Shown here piece by piece: positions 22,769 to 33,700 of a stretch of DNA of 64,000 nucleotides. A model generated the notes under the pieces. The model did no database searches. It was not told the origin of the DNA and worked only from the letters and a program-made list of their open reading frames with translations. The DNA lies in NCBI RefSeq assembly GCF_032884065.1, contig NC_088883.1:27479355-27543354 (forward strand), in the 5' to 3' direction. Both the position numbers and the translations under genes were made by a program. Within the stretch, counting starts at the first letter, position 1. The number at the start of each line of letters is the position of its first letter. Source of the DNA: Artemia franciscana. Taxonomy: Eukaryota > Arthropoda > Branchiopoda > Anostraca > Artemiidae.

Positions 22769-23057
22769 ATACCAAACAAACCCATTCAGAAGACCTCCAT
22801 GTTACGTTCCCGCTCCTTCCCATTTCAATTGCCGAATCTCCTCAGTCTCGTTATTTGCATCAAATGAACACAAGAATCTTCAACAAGTATCCAATAGCAA
22901 ATCCAGAAACCCTGGTATGATAAATCACTCATCCTCCTACTCATTTCCAAGAATCCTTCCTGCAAATATAAGGTCACTGGTAAATAAAATGGAAGAACTA
23001 CAAATTATTATTGACAAAATGATTGATATTGCTTGCCTAAACGTGGTCTGCCTCTAA
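22605..23057 (+). pseudogene. Chimeric ORF: RTE tail fused in frame to start of a CR1-like ORF2
   Basis: This 150-residue frame starts as RTE ('LAKIVVFGQPSRAKRKAGG', 'DIIKIDLKEMGTSWKGVK') and at about codon 55 (near 22768) changes without a stop into another protein. The later part has 'SSYSFPRILPANIRSLVNK' and 'MEELQIIIDKMIDIACLN', the opening of an AP-type endonuclease domain, where 'N-RSL-NK' is the first conserved block. It is almost certainly an insertion or template-switch joint, not a functional fusion. Confidence 0.7.
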
Positions 23058-25258
23058 AGAATTTGCTTGATTCCTAATTATGACACCCATTTTAAGCCCA
23101 GATTGGACAAAGATGGTATTCCTCTATCTCATGTTAGAGGAGTGGCCCTCCCAAATCGGATTCTTTCATTTTCTGAAATAGAGAACAACTCCAAAACTGA
23201 AGTTCTATGGCTCTGGACCACACCCAAAAACCTCTCAAAAGAAGTATCTTGCATGATTTTTTGTATTATTTATTACCCTCCTCGTAGTGGATTTAAGAAG
23301 GAGCTGACGGCATATCTGCAACTTTATACTGACAGAATTCGCCGCAAGTACCCTTAGGCTGCAATTACATTATATGGTGATTTTGATGAGCTAGACCAAA
23401 AGTGGCTTAGCTCTGCTCTTAGTCTTGATCAGGTAGTCTAGTCGCCTACACGCAATGATAAAATCCTAGACTTGATTTTTACCAACATTGAAGATTACTA
23501 CTTTACCCCAAAAATAGCCCCTCCATTAGGGGCAAGCCATCCATACCATCTATGCATCTTTTGGACCCCTTTATCATCCTTTCCCCCAAAACCATTGATC
23601 AGTTATTCATATAGACCCATTACTGACGAGGAGATTGCCCATTTCAAAGTAAAACTCAGCTCCAAATCTTGGGCCAATATCCTATATCTTACCAATGGTG
23701 ATGAAATGGCTTCTAAATTTTCCGCAGAACTTTTCCAGTTATACTGTGATACCTTTCCAGTGAAAAAAGTTAATCGCAAATCTACTTGTAAACCATGGAT
23801 AAACCATGGAAACATTGTTATTAGCGAAATCCGTAAAGCAAGAAAGAAGCATTGTGCTCACGTGCTCAATAAGTTACTGTGTTCTAACCCTAAGAATTTC
23901 CACAAATGTATCCAAGATCTCATGGGAAAGATCTCTTCAAAGTTTTTCTTACTGGATAGTAATGGTGACCCAGTGAGTGCGGATATCATCAATAATTATT
24001 TTGCTTCAATTTGTAAAACCTACCCGCCACTCAAAAATATGCCGGCCAACAGTGCAGTGAGTGACATTCCCGTGGTTGAAATGCATCAGACCCTGCTTAA
24101 ACTCAAAAATCTTGACATAAATAAGTCACCATATCCAGGTGATATCCCCACCAAATTGATTGTGAAATGTGCCCGATATTTAAGTGTACCTCTAACTGCA
24201 ATTTTTAACCAATCTTTTGTAGATGGTATTTTTCCAGTATGTTTTAAACGAGCTATTGTATCACCTATACCGAAAAAAAAAGACCCCAAAAGTTCTCTCT
24301 GACTTAAGACCAATATCGAAAACCTCTACTTTCTCCAAAATTTTTGAAAGTTTTATTTGCAATTTCCTCTTTGACGATATTCAATATAAAATTAACTTAA
24401 ATCAGTTTGGCTTTAGGCCAAATTATAGCACCACGCATTGCTTAATTTATATACTTGATACTGCATTCAAACATCTTGACTTAAATAGTTCCTATGTTGA
24501 GGCTGTTTTTGCTGATATTAGCAAAGCCTTTGACAACTTGGCTCATCAGACAGTCATTGATAATGCAAGGGCTTTAGGTGTCAGAGATTTTGTTTTACGT
24601 ATGATACGTTTTGTTTTACGTTTTGATACGTTTGATATTACGTTTTTACGATATTACGTTTGATACGTTTGATATTACGTTTTGATACGTATGATACGTT
24701 TTGTTTTGTTTTACGTTTGTACGTATGATAGCCAGGTTTTTGTCTGGTCGTGAGTAATGTGTAGTCCTCCCTAACGGAGATTTATCAGGTTCTACCTCGA
24801 TTTCCTCTGGAGCATCTCAAGGGACTAAATTAGGTCCTTTAGCATTTTTAATTGTTTTTAACAATGGTTACCGAATTTTGACAACAGTTTTGAATTTGCG
24901 GATGATTTGACATTACTTAACCTTTGTTAAACCTCTAATACTTCCGTCATTAAACTTGACTCGCTCACTAACAACTTAAAGAATGATCTTGACAATGCTA
25001 AACTCAACCTATGCATACCTAAAAGCAGTTTAATGCTATTTGCCTTTTTAGAAAATATACCCCCAATCAATAATTACCCTTGCGTACCAAATTTAGATAC
25101 TGTTAAACTGTTTGGTGTGCAGTTGGACAATGACCTTAAATGGAAGTCCCACACTTTTCACTTATTTAAATCTGGTAGTTTCCTCCTTAAATCTTTCTCC
25201 CTTCTCAAATGGTTCTCCATAACAATCCAGAACCTTAAAATAGTCTATTGTTCTTGAA
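22769..25258 (+). pseudogene. CR1/Jockey-like LINE ORF2, nearly continuous but broken
   Basis: In order: endonuclease opening ('ILPANIRSLVNKMEEL'), 'CMIFCIIYYPPRSGFKKEL', 'DKILDLIFTNIEDYYF', the pre-RT region ('CKPWINHGNIVISEIRKARK'), RT blocks 'NLDINKSPYPGDIPTKLIVK', 'FKRAIVSPIPKKKDPKS', 'SDLRPISKTSTFSKIFESFI', 'NQFGFRPNYSTTHCLIYILD' and 'EAVFADISKAFDNLAHQ' (the catalytic Asp block), then 'VKLFGVQLDNDLKWKSH'. The frame is broken at 23045, 23357, 24302 and in the 24600-24725 repeat. The region that should hold the YxDD box (about 24880-24930, 'EFADDLTLL') is still readable with stops around it. It is dead but relatively young. Confidence 0.85.
24598..24727 (+). repeat. Local 'tacgtttgata' repeat expansion inside the RT
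   Basis: Words 'gatacgttt', 'gatattacgttt' and 'cgttttgttttacg' are repeated about a dozen times. The related LINE piece at 29568-29727 lacks it: there 'gattt cgttttacgtattatagcc' runs straight through. So this is a slippage expansion of a single 'gttttacgtatgata' site. Confidence 0.85.
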
Positions 25259-25259
25259 T

Positions 25260-25735
25260 AAGTGTGTTTTCATTTAGCTCAACATCCCCCTCAACATCTT
25301 CTTCAACTCATATCCTTATAATCACAGTGCTATTAGCTGTAGCATCGGTATCATACGCCTTTTTGACGACCTGGATGCAGACAGTGGGTTTCAACATCCA
25401 CTTCAACATTCTCTGAAGTTTACCCCTATAAATTTAGAATTAGTAGTAGTAGTAGTAGTAGTAGTAGTAGCATTTTGGATATATTCCACTTTGGTTTGTT
25501 CAACAACCCCCTCAACATGCTCTGAAAGTCTCACCTTAATATCCTGAACCTTAGAAGGAGTGGTAGTTGCAGTACTACTAATGGTGGTGGTTGCAGTAGC
25601 AGTATTGTAAGTGGCAGTAGCAGTGCGTTCATAGTGCCCTTTGTTCTTTCTGCATCTCCCCCAACATGCTGTGAAAGTTTCAACTCAATACTCAAAGCTG
25701 CTCCTGAGATATTAGGTATACGTAGACAACTTAAT
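25260..25735 (+). repeat. TAG-rich dispersed repeat
   Basis: It contains (tag)n at 25442-25471, 'cctcaacat', 'caccttaatatcct' and 'gtggttgcagtagcagta'. A second copy lies at 39660-39935. Sub-repeats of about 150-230 bp are recognisable. Confidence 0.6.
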
Positions 25736-25774
25736 TTGTTTCACGTCTCTTTTATTTACATTTTTTTTTTTTAG

Positions 25775-25945
25775 AAGCTGAAGATGCTTTTCCAGGTGAC
25801 AGTCAGAAGCTCTTTGATTTTCCAAATCTTTTTTTGTCTCCCAAACCCGAATATACACCTCTGGTGGCATTGGCTGGCATTTCGGGAATTTGTAAACTTG
25901 AACCTGACACCCAGGAATTGGTAGCCAAATGTTCAGACTTTAAAG
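25775..25945 (+). CDS. Unit U1: 171-bp exon of a small gene (exon 2 equivalent)
   Basis: A pyrimidine-rich tract ending in TTAG precedes position 25775 and a GT follows 25945. The exon begins with two bases of a split codon and ends with one, so it is symmetric (phase 1-1). It encodes 56 complete codons with no stop, starting 'EDAFPGDSQKLFDFPNLFLS' and holding 'TPLVALAGISGICKLE' and 'TQELVAKC'. It is the same length and phase as the U3 exon at 37336-37506, with 34 of 56 residues identical and about 38 of 171 bases different. I do not recognise the family. No first exon is found upstream; that side is replaced by the TAG-rich repeat, so this copy may be partial. Confidence 0.5.
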
Positions 25946-26274
25946 GTATATTTCAAACGTTTTGGGTTTTATAAGACCAAATGCAATAAAAGTTTATTGG
26001 AAAGACAGTAGGGAAAATGGTTGGCTTAGTAGGACTGCAGCTAATTTTACGATGGGACTTATCTAAATCCGTAGGTTTTTACTAAACCGTTTTGTATTGT
26101 AACAGGAGCGTTTTCAAGTTGTCAGCCGAAAGAGGATTGGCAAATGTTTTTTTTTTCTAAAAGCCAGCCAATAAAGCTTAAAGCGAAATCAATAATTTTT
26201 TTCATACTTAACATATAAACACCTTTATTACTATCCTGAATTCAATATGACGGATTATGACTTATGAACGAAAA
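25946..26274 (+). other. U1 downstream flank, homologous to U2 and U3
   Basis: It holds 'ttgggttttataagaccaaatg', 'ggaaagacagtaggg' and 'cgatgggacttatctaa', matching 29801-30010 (U2) and 37507-37600 (U3). No coding support. Confidence 0.6.
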
Positions 26275-26410
26275 GCCTGGTAATACCAGATACCAGAAAT
26301 AGAACCCGGAAATAGTACCAGAAATTGAACCTGGCCGTAGCAATACAATGCAGGGTACACACAGTGACCTTACTTGTCAAGAAGCGTTGTTAAATTGATT
26401 ACTTACTTAA
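26275..26410 (+). mobile_element. SINE remnant in U1
   Basis: 'agcctggtaatacc', 'gcagggtacacacagtgacc' and 'cttgtcaagaagcgttgtta' match the SINE tail at 7768-7895. An equivalent remnant is in the same place in U2 (30100-30215), so it was inserted before the units duplicated. Confidence 0.5.
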
Positions 26411-26546
26411 ATGAGCAGAACATGGGATATTATGATTTTGACTGACTCCCAGAATTTTTTGTGTAGAATATTAATTTATTCGAAGCTGTAGACTAAAACA
26501 AAAATACCAAAATAATTTTGTGCTACCAAAGGGAAGTGTTTTTTAA

Positions 26547-26551
<5 letters not shown>

Positions 26552-26619
<68 letters not shown>
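26552..26619 (+). repeat. Poly-T run, about 68 bases
   Basis: Uninterrupted T from about 26552 to 26619. It could be the tail of a retroposed copy on the minus strand or a slippage tract. Length may be unreliable in assembly. Confidence 0.9.
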
Positions 26620-26623
<4 letters not shown>

Positions 26624-27289
26624 GATCAATTTTACTTGTAATATAAAACTAGAGCTACATATCAAGTCAAAAAAAGTCTCAATAAAGAAGAAGAAAGTCA
26701 GGTTTGAAATTCTAGTGAGACATACGAGGGTATAAACCTCTAGACTCAAAAAATACATCCTTTGGTGTAACTTCATTGAAAATTTAACTTTTATGATATT
26801 TTTTACTGTGAAAATTTATATTCGATAAAGGTATTACTTTTCGTGAAAAGAGGAGGGGAAATCAATGAAAGGATGTAAAAATATAATGACTATATATTTG
26901 AACAAAGTCAACTCTATAGTTGATTATTTTAACTATCCAACCAGTTGAACTAAGATGAGATGCGATTTATTACTGGAAAACGGCTATCACAAGCCCTGAT
27001 GGGCCGAATTCGCAGTTTAGCTCCAATAAACAAAAAAGAACCAAAAACAAACAAGAAAAAAAATATTATAAGGGTAATGCCAAATATACAGTAATGTCAA
27101 AAACAATTAAAACTCTTAAAGTTAAAGGTCAATGCCGAATCAGCAAAATGTCAAAACAATGATAACTCGTAATACTAAAAAGATATAAAATAATTAAAAC
27201 AAAAACAATTTAGTTACGGGATCAAAAATTAGAAAGATCGAAATTTGCAAAACTAAAGTTAAAATTATAAGGTAAAAAAGGAGTAAGGG
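26620..27289. other. No gene; probable LINE 3' debris
   Basis: The complement of 'gggccgaattcgcagtttag' with 'ctccaataaacaaa' near 27001-27035 resembles 3' tails of CR1-like LINEs in my memory. Nothing firm. Confidence 0.3.
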
Positions 27290-27600
27290 TGGGGGGACTC
27301 ACTGATTGAAATGTCAACTATATAAGGGATGAAATTTTCTCGGTATCTTCCAGTGACTATGACTTTTAGGGGGTGTTTCCCCCTATTTTCTAAAAGGACG
27401 CAAATTTTCTCAGGCTCGTAACTTTTGATGCGTAAGACTAAGCTTGATGAAACTTATATATTTAAAATCAGCATTAAAATGCGATTCTTTTGATGTAGCT
27501 ATTGGTATCAAAATTCCATTTTTTAGAGTTTTGGTTTCTATTGAGCCGGGTCGCTCCTTACTACAGTTCGTTACCACGAACTGTTTGAAAACTTTTATTG
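27290..27600 (-). repeat. R1 repeat fragment, inverted
   Basis: The complement of the first 310 bp of the R1 family at 16524: it ends with 'gttaccacgaactgtttg' and contains 'gagccgggtcgctccttact'. Confidence 0.75.
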
Positions 27601-27670
27601 GGCAAAAAGGGGTACTTTTGCTGAAGGTGAATGCAGGAGGTGAGGTCGAAGGGGTGAATATTGACTAGGG

Positions 27671-27722
27671 AAAAGGGTAATTGTCCGAGGGTTATGAATA
27701 ACCCTCGGACAATTACCCTTTT
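27671..27722. repeat. 24-bp perfect inverted repeat
   Basis: Arms 27671-27694 and 27699-27722 (starting 'aaaagggtaattgtccgagg') with a 4-base centre, perfectly complementary. No parent element identified. Confidence 0.9.
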
Positions 27723-28100
27723 GCGTTAGAACGCAAGGGATTTTTGCTCTCCTTTACTTAAGGGTGACTAGATTGGCTTTCCAAAGAAGGAAAATTCTTA
27801 ATCACCTTTTTGACTGTCTCTATTCTGTCTGACAATTCAATGGAGATGCCAATATGCCAAACAGGAAAGACCTACTCCAGGTTTGGGTCTAGAAATGAGA
27901 GGAAAATCTTCAGAGAATCCCAGTTAGGACTTGTAAATTATTTAACTACTATGTTTGCCAGTCCCCTGTTGTCCCTGCTAACGATGGAATAAAAAACAAC
28001 TTAAAAAATATATATTGACTTTTTAATCAGTTTAACTAACTATAAAGCCAGTTCTTAATTGTTAATATCATGACAGATTCAAACTTATAATCTTATAGAT
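27723..28100. other. No certain gene; possible LINE C-terminal scrap
   Basis: The plus frame 27810-27992 has 'YSRFGSRNERKIFRES' and reads like the end of a LINE ORF2 only loosely. I cannot support more. Confidence 0.25.
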
Positions 28101-28398
28101 TCTATTTAGTACTAACAAAATAATTGCGAAACTGTGGCAATGGGATGGATTTTTAATTATAATCGCTACACAACACCTTTGAGACAAATTTCCTTACCCT
28201 CAAATGTATGATAAATAAAGAAAATATTGGGAAATTATTTGTCTGAGTCTAAAATGCATATCAGGAATCACTAGTTAATGCCTTAATTAGGGCTAGTTAT
28301 GAGATATCATTGACAAAGATAACCGCGGTTTAAAGTTAATCCCATTTCTTGTGATTAAATAAAAGGTACTATAATTTGTCTAATTTTTTAGCCTCTTA

Positions 28399-28516
28399 AT
28401 GAAGACGATTGTACTCTTTCACCCCATTCTTAGTTTCATGCGCCTCTCCTTAGCGGAAATGAAACCAAAGTTTCTGTACCTTCAAACGCATTGGAAGCAA
28501 CTAATAAGTATACCAG
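28399..28516 (+). pseudogene. U2 exon 1 equivalent (signal-peptide exon)
   Basis: ATG at 28399 opens 39 codons collinear with U3 exon 1 without gaps: 'MKTIVLFHPILSFMRLSLA' against 'MKMIELLPFILSFVCLSLA', then 'EMKPKFLYLQTHWKQLISIP'. A His and an Arg now sit in the hydrophobic core, weakening it as a signal peptide. The splice donor GT of U3 is GC here (28517-28518), a rare but possible donor. Exon 2 of this unit is broken, so I treat it as a pseudogene. Confidence 0.45.
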
Positions 28517-28812
28517 GCAGCAAATGATGCCAACCCCTCATTGTGAACACGATCTTGTGTAGATTTAACAGCCAATTGTTAGTTACTGGTCTTCTCTTGT
28601 CAAATATTTTGAAGCAGAATTTTTTATTTTCTCCGCAGCACTAAGTTAGCCAAATCTGGAAATTTCTGAAATTCTAAATTAAAAAGATTAGTATGAAACC
28701 AATTATGCATATATTTGGAACAGTTCATCAAAGACTGGATCAATGTTGACAAAATCAACCCTGTCTTGGTCCTGAAGTTGGTATCTTTGCCGCAGGTCAT
28801 ATATCTAATATC

Positions 28813-29229
28813 ACTACTTTGAAAATAGCGACGAAGACCACACTGCCTTTCCATAACAAACAAATACAAAGTAGAGACAATAGGGAAAATCTTTTCAAGA
28901 CAGTGGAAATTAATTCTGTGGATATTTCGGCCCTATGTCCAAGGGCCGTCTTCAGCACAATACAAGAATAAGAGAGAAACTATATATATATATAAATGAA
29001 CTTACATCAAATTGTGAGAATTAAAACTAAATAATTAAAAACACTTTTTAAAACTTTTTTTAAAATAGCCCTAGCATTCTTACTTCAACGAAGTTCAACC
29101 AGGACTGGCGAAAAGAATGAAATGGGAATATAAGCTCATTCAAACCGAAATATCCACATAATTAATTTCCACTGTCTTGAAAAGATTTTCGCTATTGTCT
29201 CTACTTTGTATTTGTTTACTACTTTGAAA
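28813..29229. mobile_element. Penelope-like insertion in U2 with 12-bp target duplication
   Basis: The repeat 'actactttgaaa' flanks the insertion (28813-28824 and 29218-29229), and U3 has the single uninterrupted site at about 37240. The 393-bp insert has inverted arms (about 28850-28932 and 29142-29217) containing 'aagacagtggaaattaatt'. The left arm on the minus strand shows 'gtgctgaagacggccct', a loop, then 'agggccgaaatatccac', a hammerhead-like layout. The centre has a short (ta)n. The start 'gaagaccacactgcctttcc' also resembles the element at 2077. Confidence 0.75.
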
Positions 29230-29343
29230 GGAGCAGATGAAAAGTTTAATTATATTTAGTTAAGCCTTACCTTTGAATTCGTTTTATGTCTCGCCTTACC
29301 TTTGAATTCGTTTTATGTCTCTTTTTTGTGTATTTTGATTTAA

Positions 29344-29800
29344 AAGTTGAAGATGTATTACCAGATTACAATTAGGAGCTCTTTGATGTTCTAAATCGTT
29401 TTTTGTCATCCGAAACCTAAGATACTCCTCTGATTGCTTTGCCCGGTATTTCGGTAAGCTGTGAAACGTAAAATACAAAATCGACAACCATGCTGTGGGA
29501 GAAATTTTTAACATAAACTCATTTAATGAGTCATTAAGTCCATACTTATTAAGTATTTTTGAAACTCATTAAGTTCCTACGTTGAGGCTGTTTTTCTGAT
29601 ATTAGCAAAGCCTTTGACAACTTGGATCATCAGACAGTCATTGATAATGCAAGGGCTTTAGGTGTCAGAGATTTCGTTTTACGTATTATAGCCAGTTTTT
29701 TGTCTGTTCGTGAGTAATGTGTAGTCCTGGGACAACTTGGGACTTGTGAATTTAAACATGATGCACAAGAATTTGGAGCCAAATGTTTTGGACACTTAAG
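29344..29800 (+). pseudogene. U2 exon 2 equivalent, split and broken
   Basis: 29344-29457 and 29735-29800 align to the 171-bp exon of U1 and U3. The acceptor AG has become AA, an in-frame TAG follows 'PDYN', and a 277-bp insertion lies after 'PLIALPGIS'. The part after the insertion ('EFKHDAQEFGAKCF') keeps the donor GT at 29801-29802. This copy cannot make the protein. Confidence 0.7.
29458..29734 (+). mobile_element. LINE-derived insertion in U2 exon 2
   Basis: 29568-29727 is a near copy of 24495-24600 plus 24727-24760 (CR1-like RT, 'ISKAFDNLDHQTVIDNARAL'), without the 24600-24725 expansion. 29464-29520 resembles 38778-38830 ('gcaaccatgctgtg', 'gagaaatttttaacataaa'). Confidence 0.7.
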
Positions 29801-30099
29801 GTACATCTCAAACCTTTGGGTTTTATAGAATCAAATGCATCCAGAAAACTTTTGCTGGAAAGACAATAGGGCGAATGGACTATCTACTAGGACTTTAGCT
29901 AATCTCACGATTGGACTTATCTCAATGCATAGGTTTTTACCAAACCCTTTTGTAGTCTAACAGGAACCTTTTCAAGTCACCTGAAAGAAGATTAGCTGAA
30001 TGCTTATTATTTTTTTGTGTCTTAATTAACATATAAGCCCCTTTATTATTATTATTATTATTCTGATTTCAAAATGACAGATTATGCTTTAAAAACGTA

Positions 30100-30215
30100 C
30101 AGAAGATGACAGCTTGGTAATACGGATCGCGGAGATTGAGGGAGGCTCTGGCATCACAGTACAGGTCGACGCAGGGACCTTACTAGTCGAGAAACGTCAT
30201 TAATCTGATTACTTA
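30100..30215 (+). mobile_element. SINE remnant in U2
   Basis: 'agcttggtaatacggatc' and 'cgcagggaccttactagtcg' with 'gtcattaatctgattac', the same family and position as the U1 remnant. Confidence 0.5.
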
Positions 30216-30739
30216 CTAAACAAGCAGAAGATGGGCTTTTATAGTCGTTTTATGGTGTATTATGGTGCTATAGAGTATTTATTTGCTTCAGGTCAGATTT
30301 CTAAAATTACTTCTTTAAAAGGAGCAAAGGAAAAGCTTAAATCTCTTTGGTGGTGGAGCTAGGTAAACGTCACATATTTTTAAGCATTTTTCTATTCAAC
30401 CTTCATTTAAAAGTGGGCCCTGCCAGTATTTTTTGCCGAAACAGTGCTTTCAAGTCAGAAGTTGAAACATGACTCGATGGAATAAAAACTCGGCTAATTT
30501 TAAAGTAGTAAAACAAGATAATGCTTAGTGGATTCAAACCACTCATTCTCAGTTGGGTCATAAGAAGCTGCATTTAATAGCGTATTATTAGGTATTTTGC
30601 TTAAAGTACCCATTTTCCGACAATCCTTAAGCAGAGACGCATAGACAAAGATATGACCCGTGCACAAAACGCAATCAGAACAAAGTGCTAACGAATGAAG
30701 AACAATAAAAACGGCGGCTTCTTGAAAAACTACACTGTA

Positions 30740-33700
30740 TATATACTGCAAAACTCAAATCGAAATCGAATATTTAGCTTTAACACAATTATTTGCGAAA
30801 ACCATCTTTGTTGGCCCCTGGCAAGAATTGTAAGTAGCTGTAAGCTAAACAAACAAACAAACCAAAAAGTAAATTATACCTAGTGCCAACATCATTCTTT
30901 ACTTGCAAAACTCAAATCGAGATCGAATATGTAGCTTTAACACAATTACTTGCAAAAACCATCTTTGTTGGCCCCAGGCAAGAATTGTAAGTAGCAGTAA
31001 GCTAAACAAACAAACAAACCAAAAAGTAAATTATACATTGTGCCAACATCGTTCTTTAATTGCAAAACTCAAATCGAAATCGAACATGTAGCTTTAGCAC
31101 AATTACTTGCGAAAACCATCTTTGTTGGCCCCAGGCAAGAATTGTTGGTAGCTGTAAGCTAAACAAACAAACAAACCAAAAAGTAAATTATACATTGTGC
31201 CAACATCGTCCTTTAATTGCAAAACTCAAATCGAAATCGAACATGTAGCTTTAACACAATTACTTGCGAAAACCATCTTTGTTGGCCCCTGGCAAGAATT
31301 GTTGGTAGCTGTAAGCTAAACAAACAAACAAACCAAAAAGTAAATTATACATTGTGCCAACATCGTTCTTTAATTGCAAAACTCAAATCGAAATCGAACA
31401 TGTAGCTTTAACACAATTACTTGCGAAAACCATCTTTGTTGGCCCCAGGCAAGAATTGTTGGTAGCTGTAAGCTAAACAAACAAACAAACCAAAAAGTAA
31501 ATTATACATTGTGCCAACATCGTTCTTTAATTGCAAAACTCAAATCGAAATCGAACATGTAGCTTTAACACAATTACTTGCGAAAACCATCTGTTGGCCC
31601 AGGCAAGAATTGTTGGTAGCTGTAAGCTAAACAAACAAACAAACCAAAAAATAAGTTACACATTGTGCCAACATCGTTCTTTAATTACAAAACTCAAATC
31701 GAAATCGAATATGTAGCTTTAACACAATTACTTGCGAAAACCATCTGTTGGCCCCAGGCAAGAATTGTAAGTAGCTGTAAGCTAAACAAACAAACAAACC
31801 AAAAAAAAATTATACATTGTGCCAACATCATTGTTTACTTGCGAAACTCAAATCGAGATCGAATATGTAGCTTTAACACAATTACTTGCGAAAACCATCT
31901 TTGTTGGCCCCAGGCAAGAATTGTAAGTAGCTGTAAGCTAAACAAACAAACAAACCAAAAAGTAAATTATACATTGTGCCAACATCGTTCTTTAATTGCA
32001 AAACTCAAATCGAAATCGAACATGTAGCTTTAGCACAATTACTTGCGAAAACCATCTTTGTTGGCCCCAGGCAAGAATTGTTGGTAGCTGTAAGCTAAAC
32101 AAACAAACAAACCAAAAAGTAAATTATACATTGTGCCAACATCGTTCTTTAATTGCAAAACTCAAATCGAAATCGAACATGTAGCTTTAACACAATTACT
32201 TGCGAAAACCATCTTTGTTGGCCCCTGGCAAGAATTGTTGGTAGCTGTAAGCTAAACAAACAAACAAACCAAAAAGTAAATTATACATTGTGCCAACATC
32301 GTTCTTTAATTGCAAAACTCAAATCGAAATCGAACATGTAGCTTTAACACAATTACTTGCGAAAACCATCTTTGTTGGCCCCAGGCAAGAATTGTTGGTA
32401 GCTGTATGCTAAACAAACAAACAAACCTAAAAGTAAATTATACATTGTGCCAACATCTTTCTTTAATTGCAAAACTCAAATCGAAATCGAACATGTAGCT
32501 TTAACACAATTACTTGCGAAAACCATCTGTTGGCCCCAGGCAAGAATTGTTGGTAGCTGTAAGCTAAACAAACAAACAAACCAAAAAATAAGTTACACAT
32601 TGTGCCAACATCGTTCTTTAATTACAAAACTCAAATCGAAATCGAATATGTAGCTTTAACACAATTACTTGCGAAAACCATCTGTTGGCCCCAGGCAAGA
32701 ATTGTAAGTAGCTGTAAGCTAAACAAACAAACAAACCAAAAAGTAAATTATACATTGTGCCAACATCGTTCTTTAATTGCAAAACTCAAATCGAAATCGA
32801 ACATGTAGCTTTAACACAATTACTTGCGAAAACCATCTTTGTTGGCCCCAGGCAAGAATTGTTGGTAGCTGTAAGCTAAACAAACAAACAAACCAAAAAG
32901 TAAATTATACATTGTGCCAACATCGTTCTTTAATTGCAAAACTCAAATCGAAATCGAACATGTAGCTTTAACACAATTACTTGCGAAAACCATCTTTGTT
33001 GGCCCCAGGCAAGAATTGTTGGTAGCTGTAAGCTAAACAAACAAACAAACCAAAAAGTAAATTATACATTGTGCCAACATCGTTCTTTAATTGCAAAACT
33101 CAAATCGAAATCGAACATGTAGCTTTAACACAATTACTTGCGAAAACCATCTTTGTTGGCCCCTGGCAAGAATTGTTGGTAGCTGTAAGCTAAACAAACA
33201 AACAAACCAAAAAATAAATTACACATTGTGCCAACATCGTTCTTTAATTGCAAAACTCAAATCGAAATCGAACATGTAGCTTTAACACAATTACTTGCGA
33301 AAACCATCTTTGTTGGCCCCAGGCAAGAATTGTTGGTAGCTGTAAGCTAAACAAACAAACAAACCAAAAAGTAAATTATACATTGTGCCAACATCGTTCT
33401 TTAATTGCAATCGAAATCGAACATGTAGCTTTAGCACAATTACTTGCGAAAACCATCTTTGTTGGCCCCAGGCAAGAATTGTTGGTAGCTGTAAGCTAAA
33501 CAAACAAACAAACCAAAAAGTAAATTATATATTGTGCCAACATCGTTCTTTAATTGCAAAACTCAAATCGAAATCGAACATGTAAGCTTTAACACAATTA
33601 CTTGCGAAAACCATCTTTGTTGGCCCCTGGCAAGAATTGTTGGTAGCTGTAAGCTAAACAAACAAACAAACCAAAAAGTAAATTATACATTGTGCCAACA

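Larger units (their letters stand above)
28101..30730 (+). repeat. Unit U2 (decayed copy of the U-unit)
   Basis: From 'attgcgaaactgtggcaatg' at about 28122 to 'gaacaataaaaacggcggct' at 30701, the sequence is collinear with U3 (36396-39320), interrupted by a Penelope-like insertion (28825-29217) and by a LINE-derived insertion in exon 2 (about 29458-29734). Its two exon equivalents are given separately. Confidence 0.75.
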
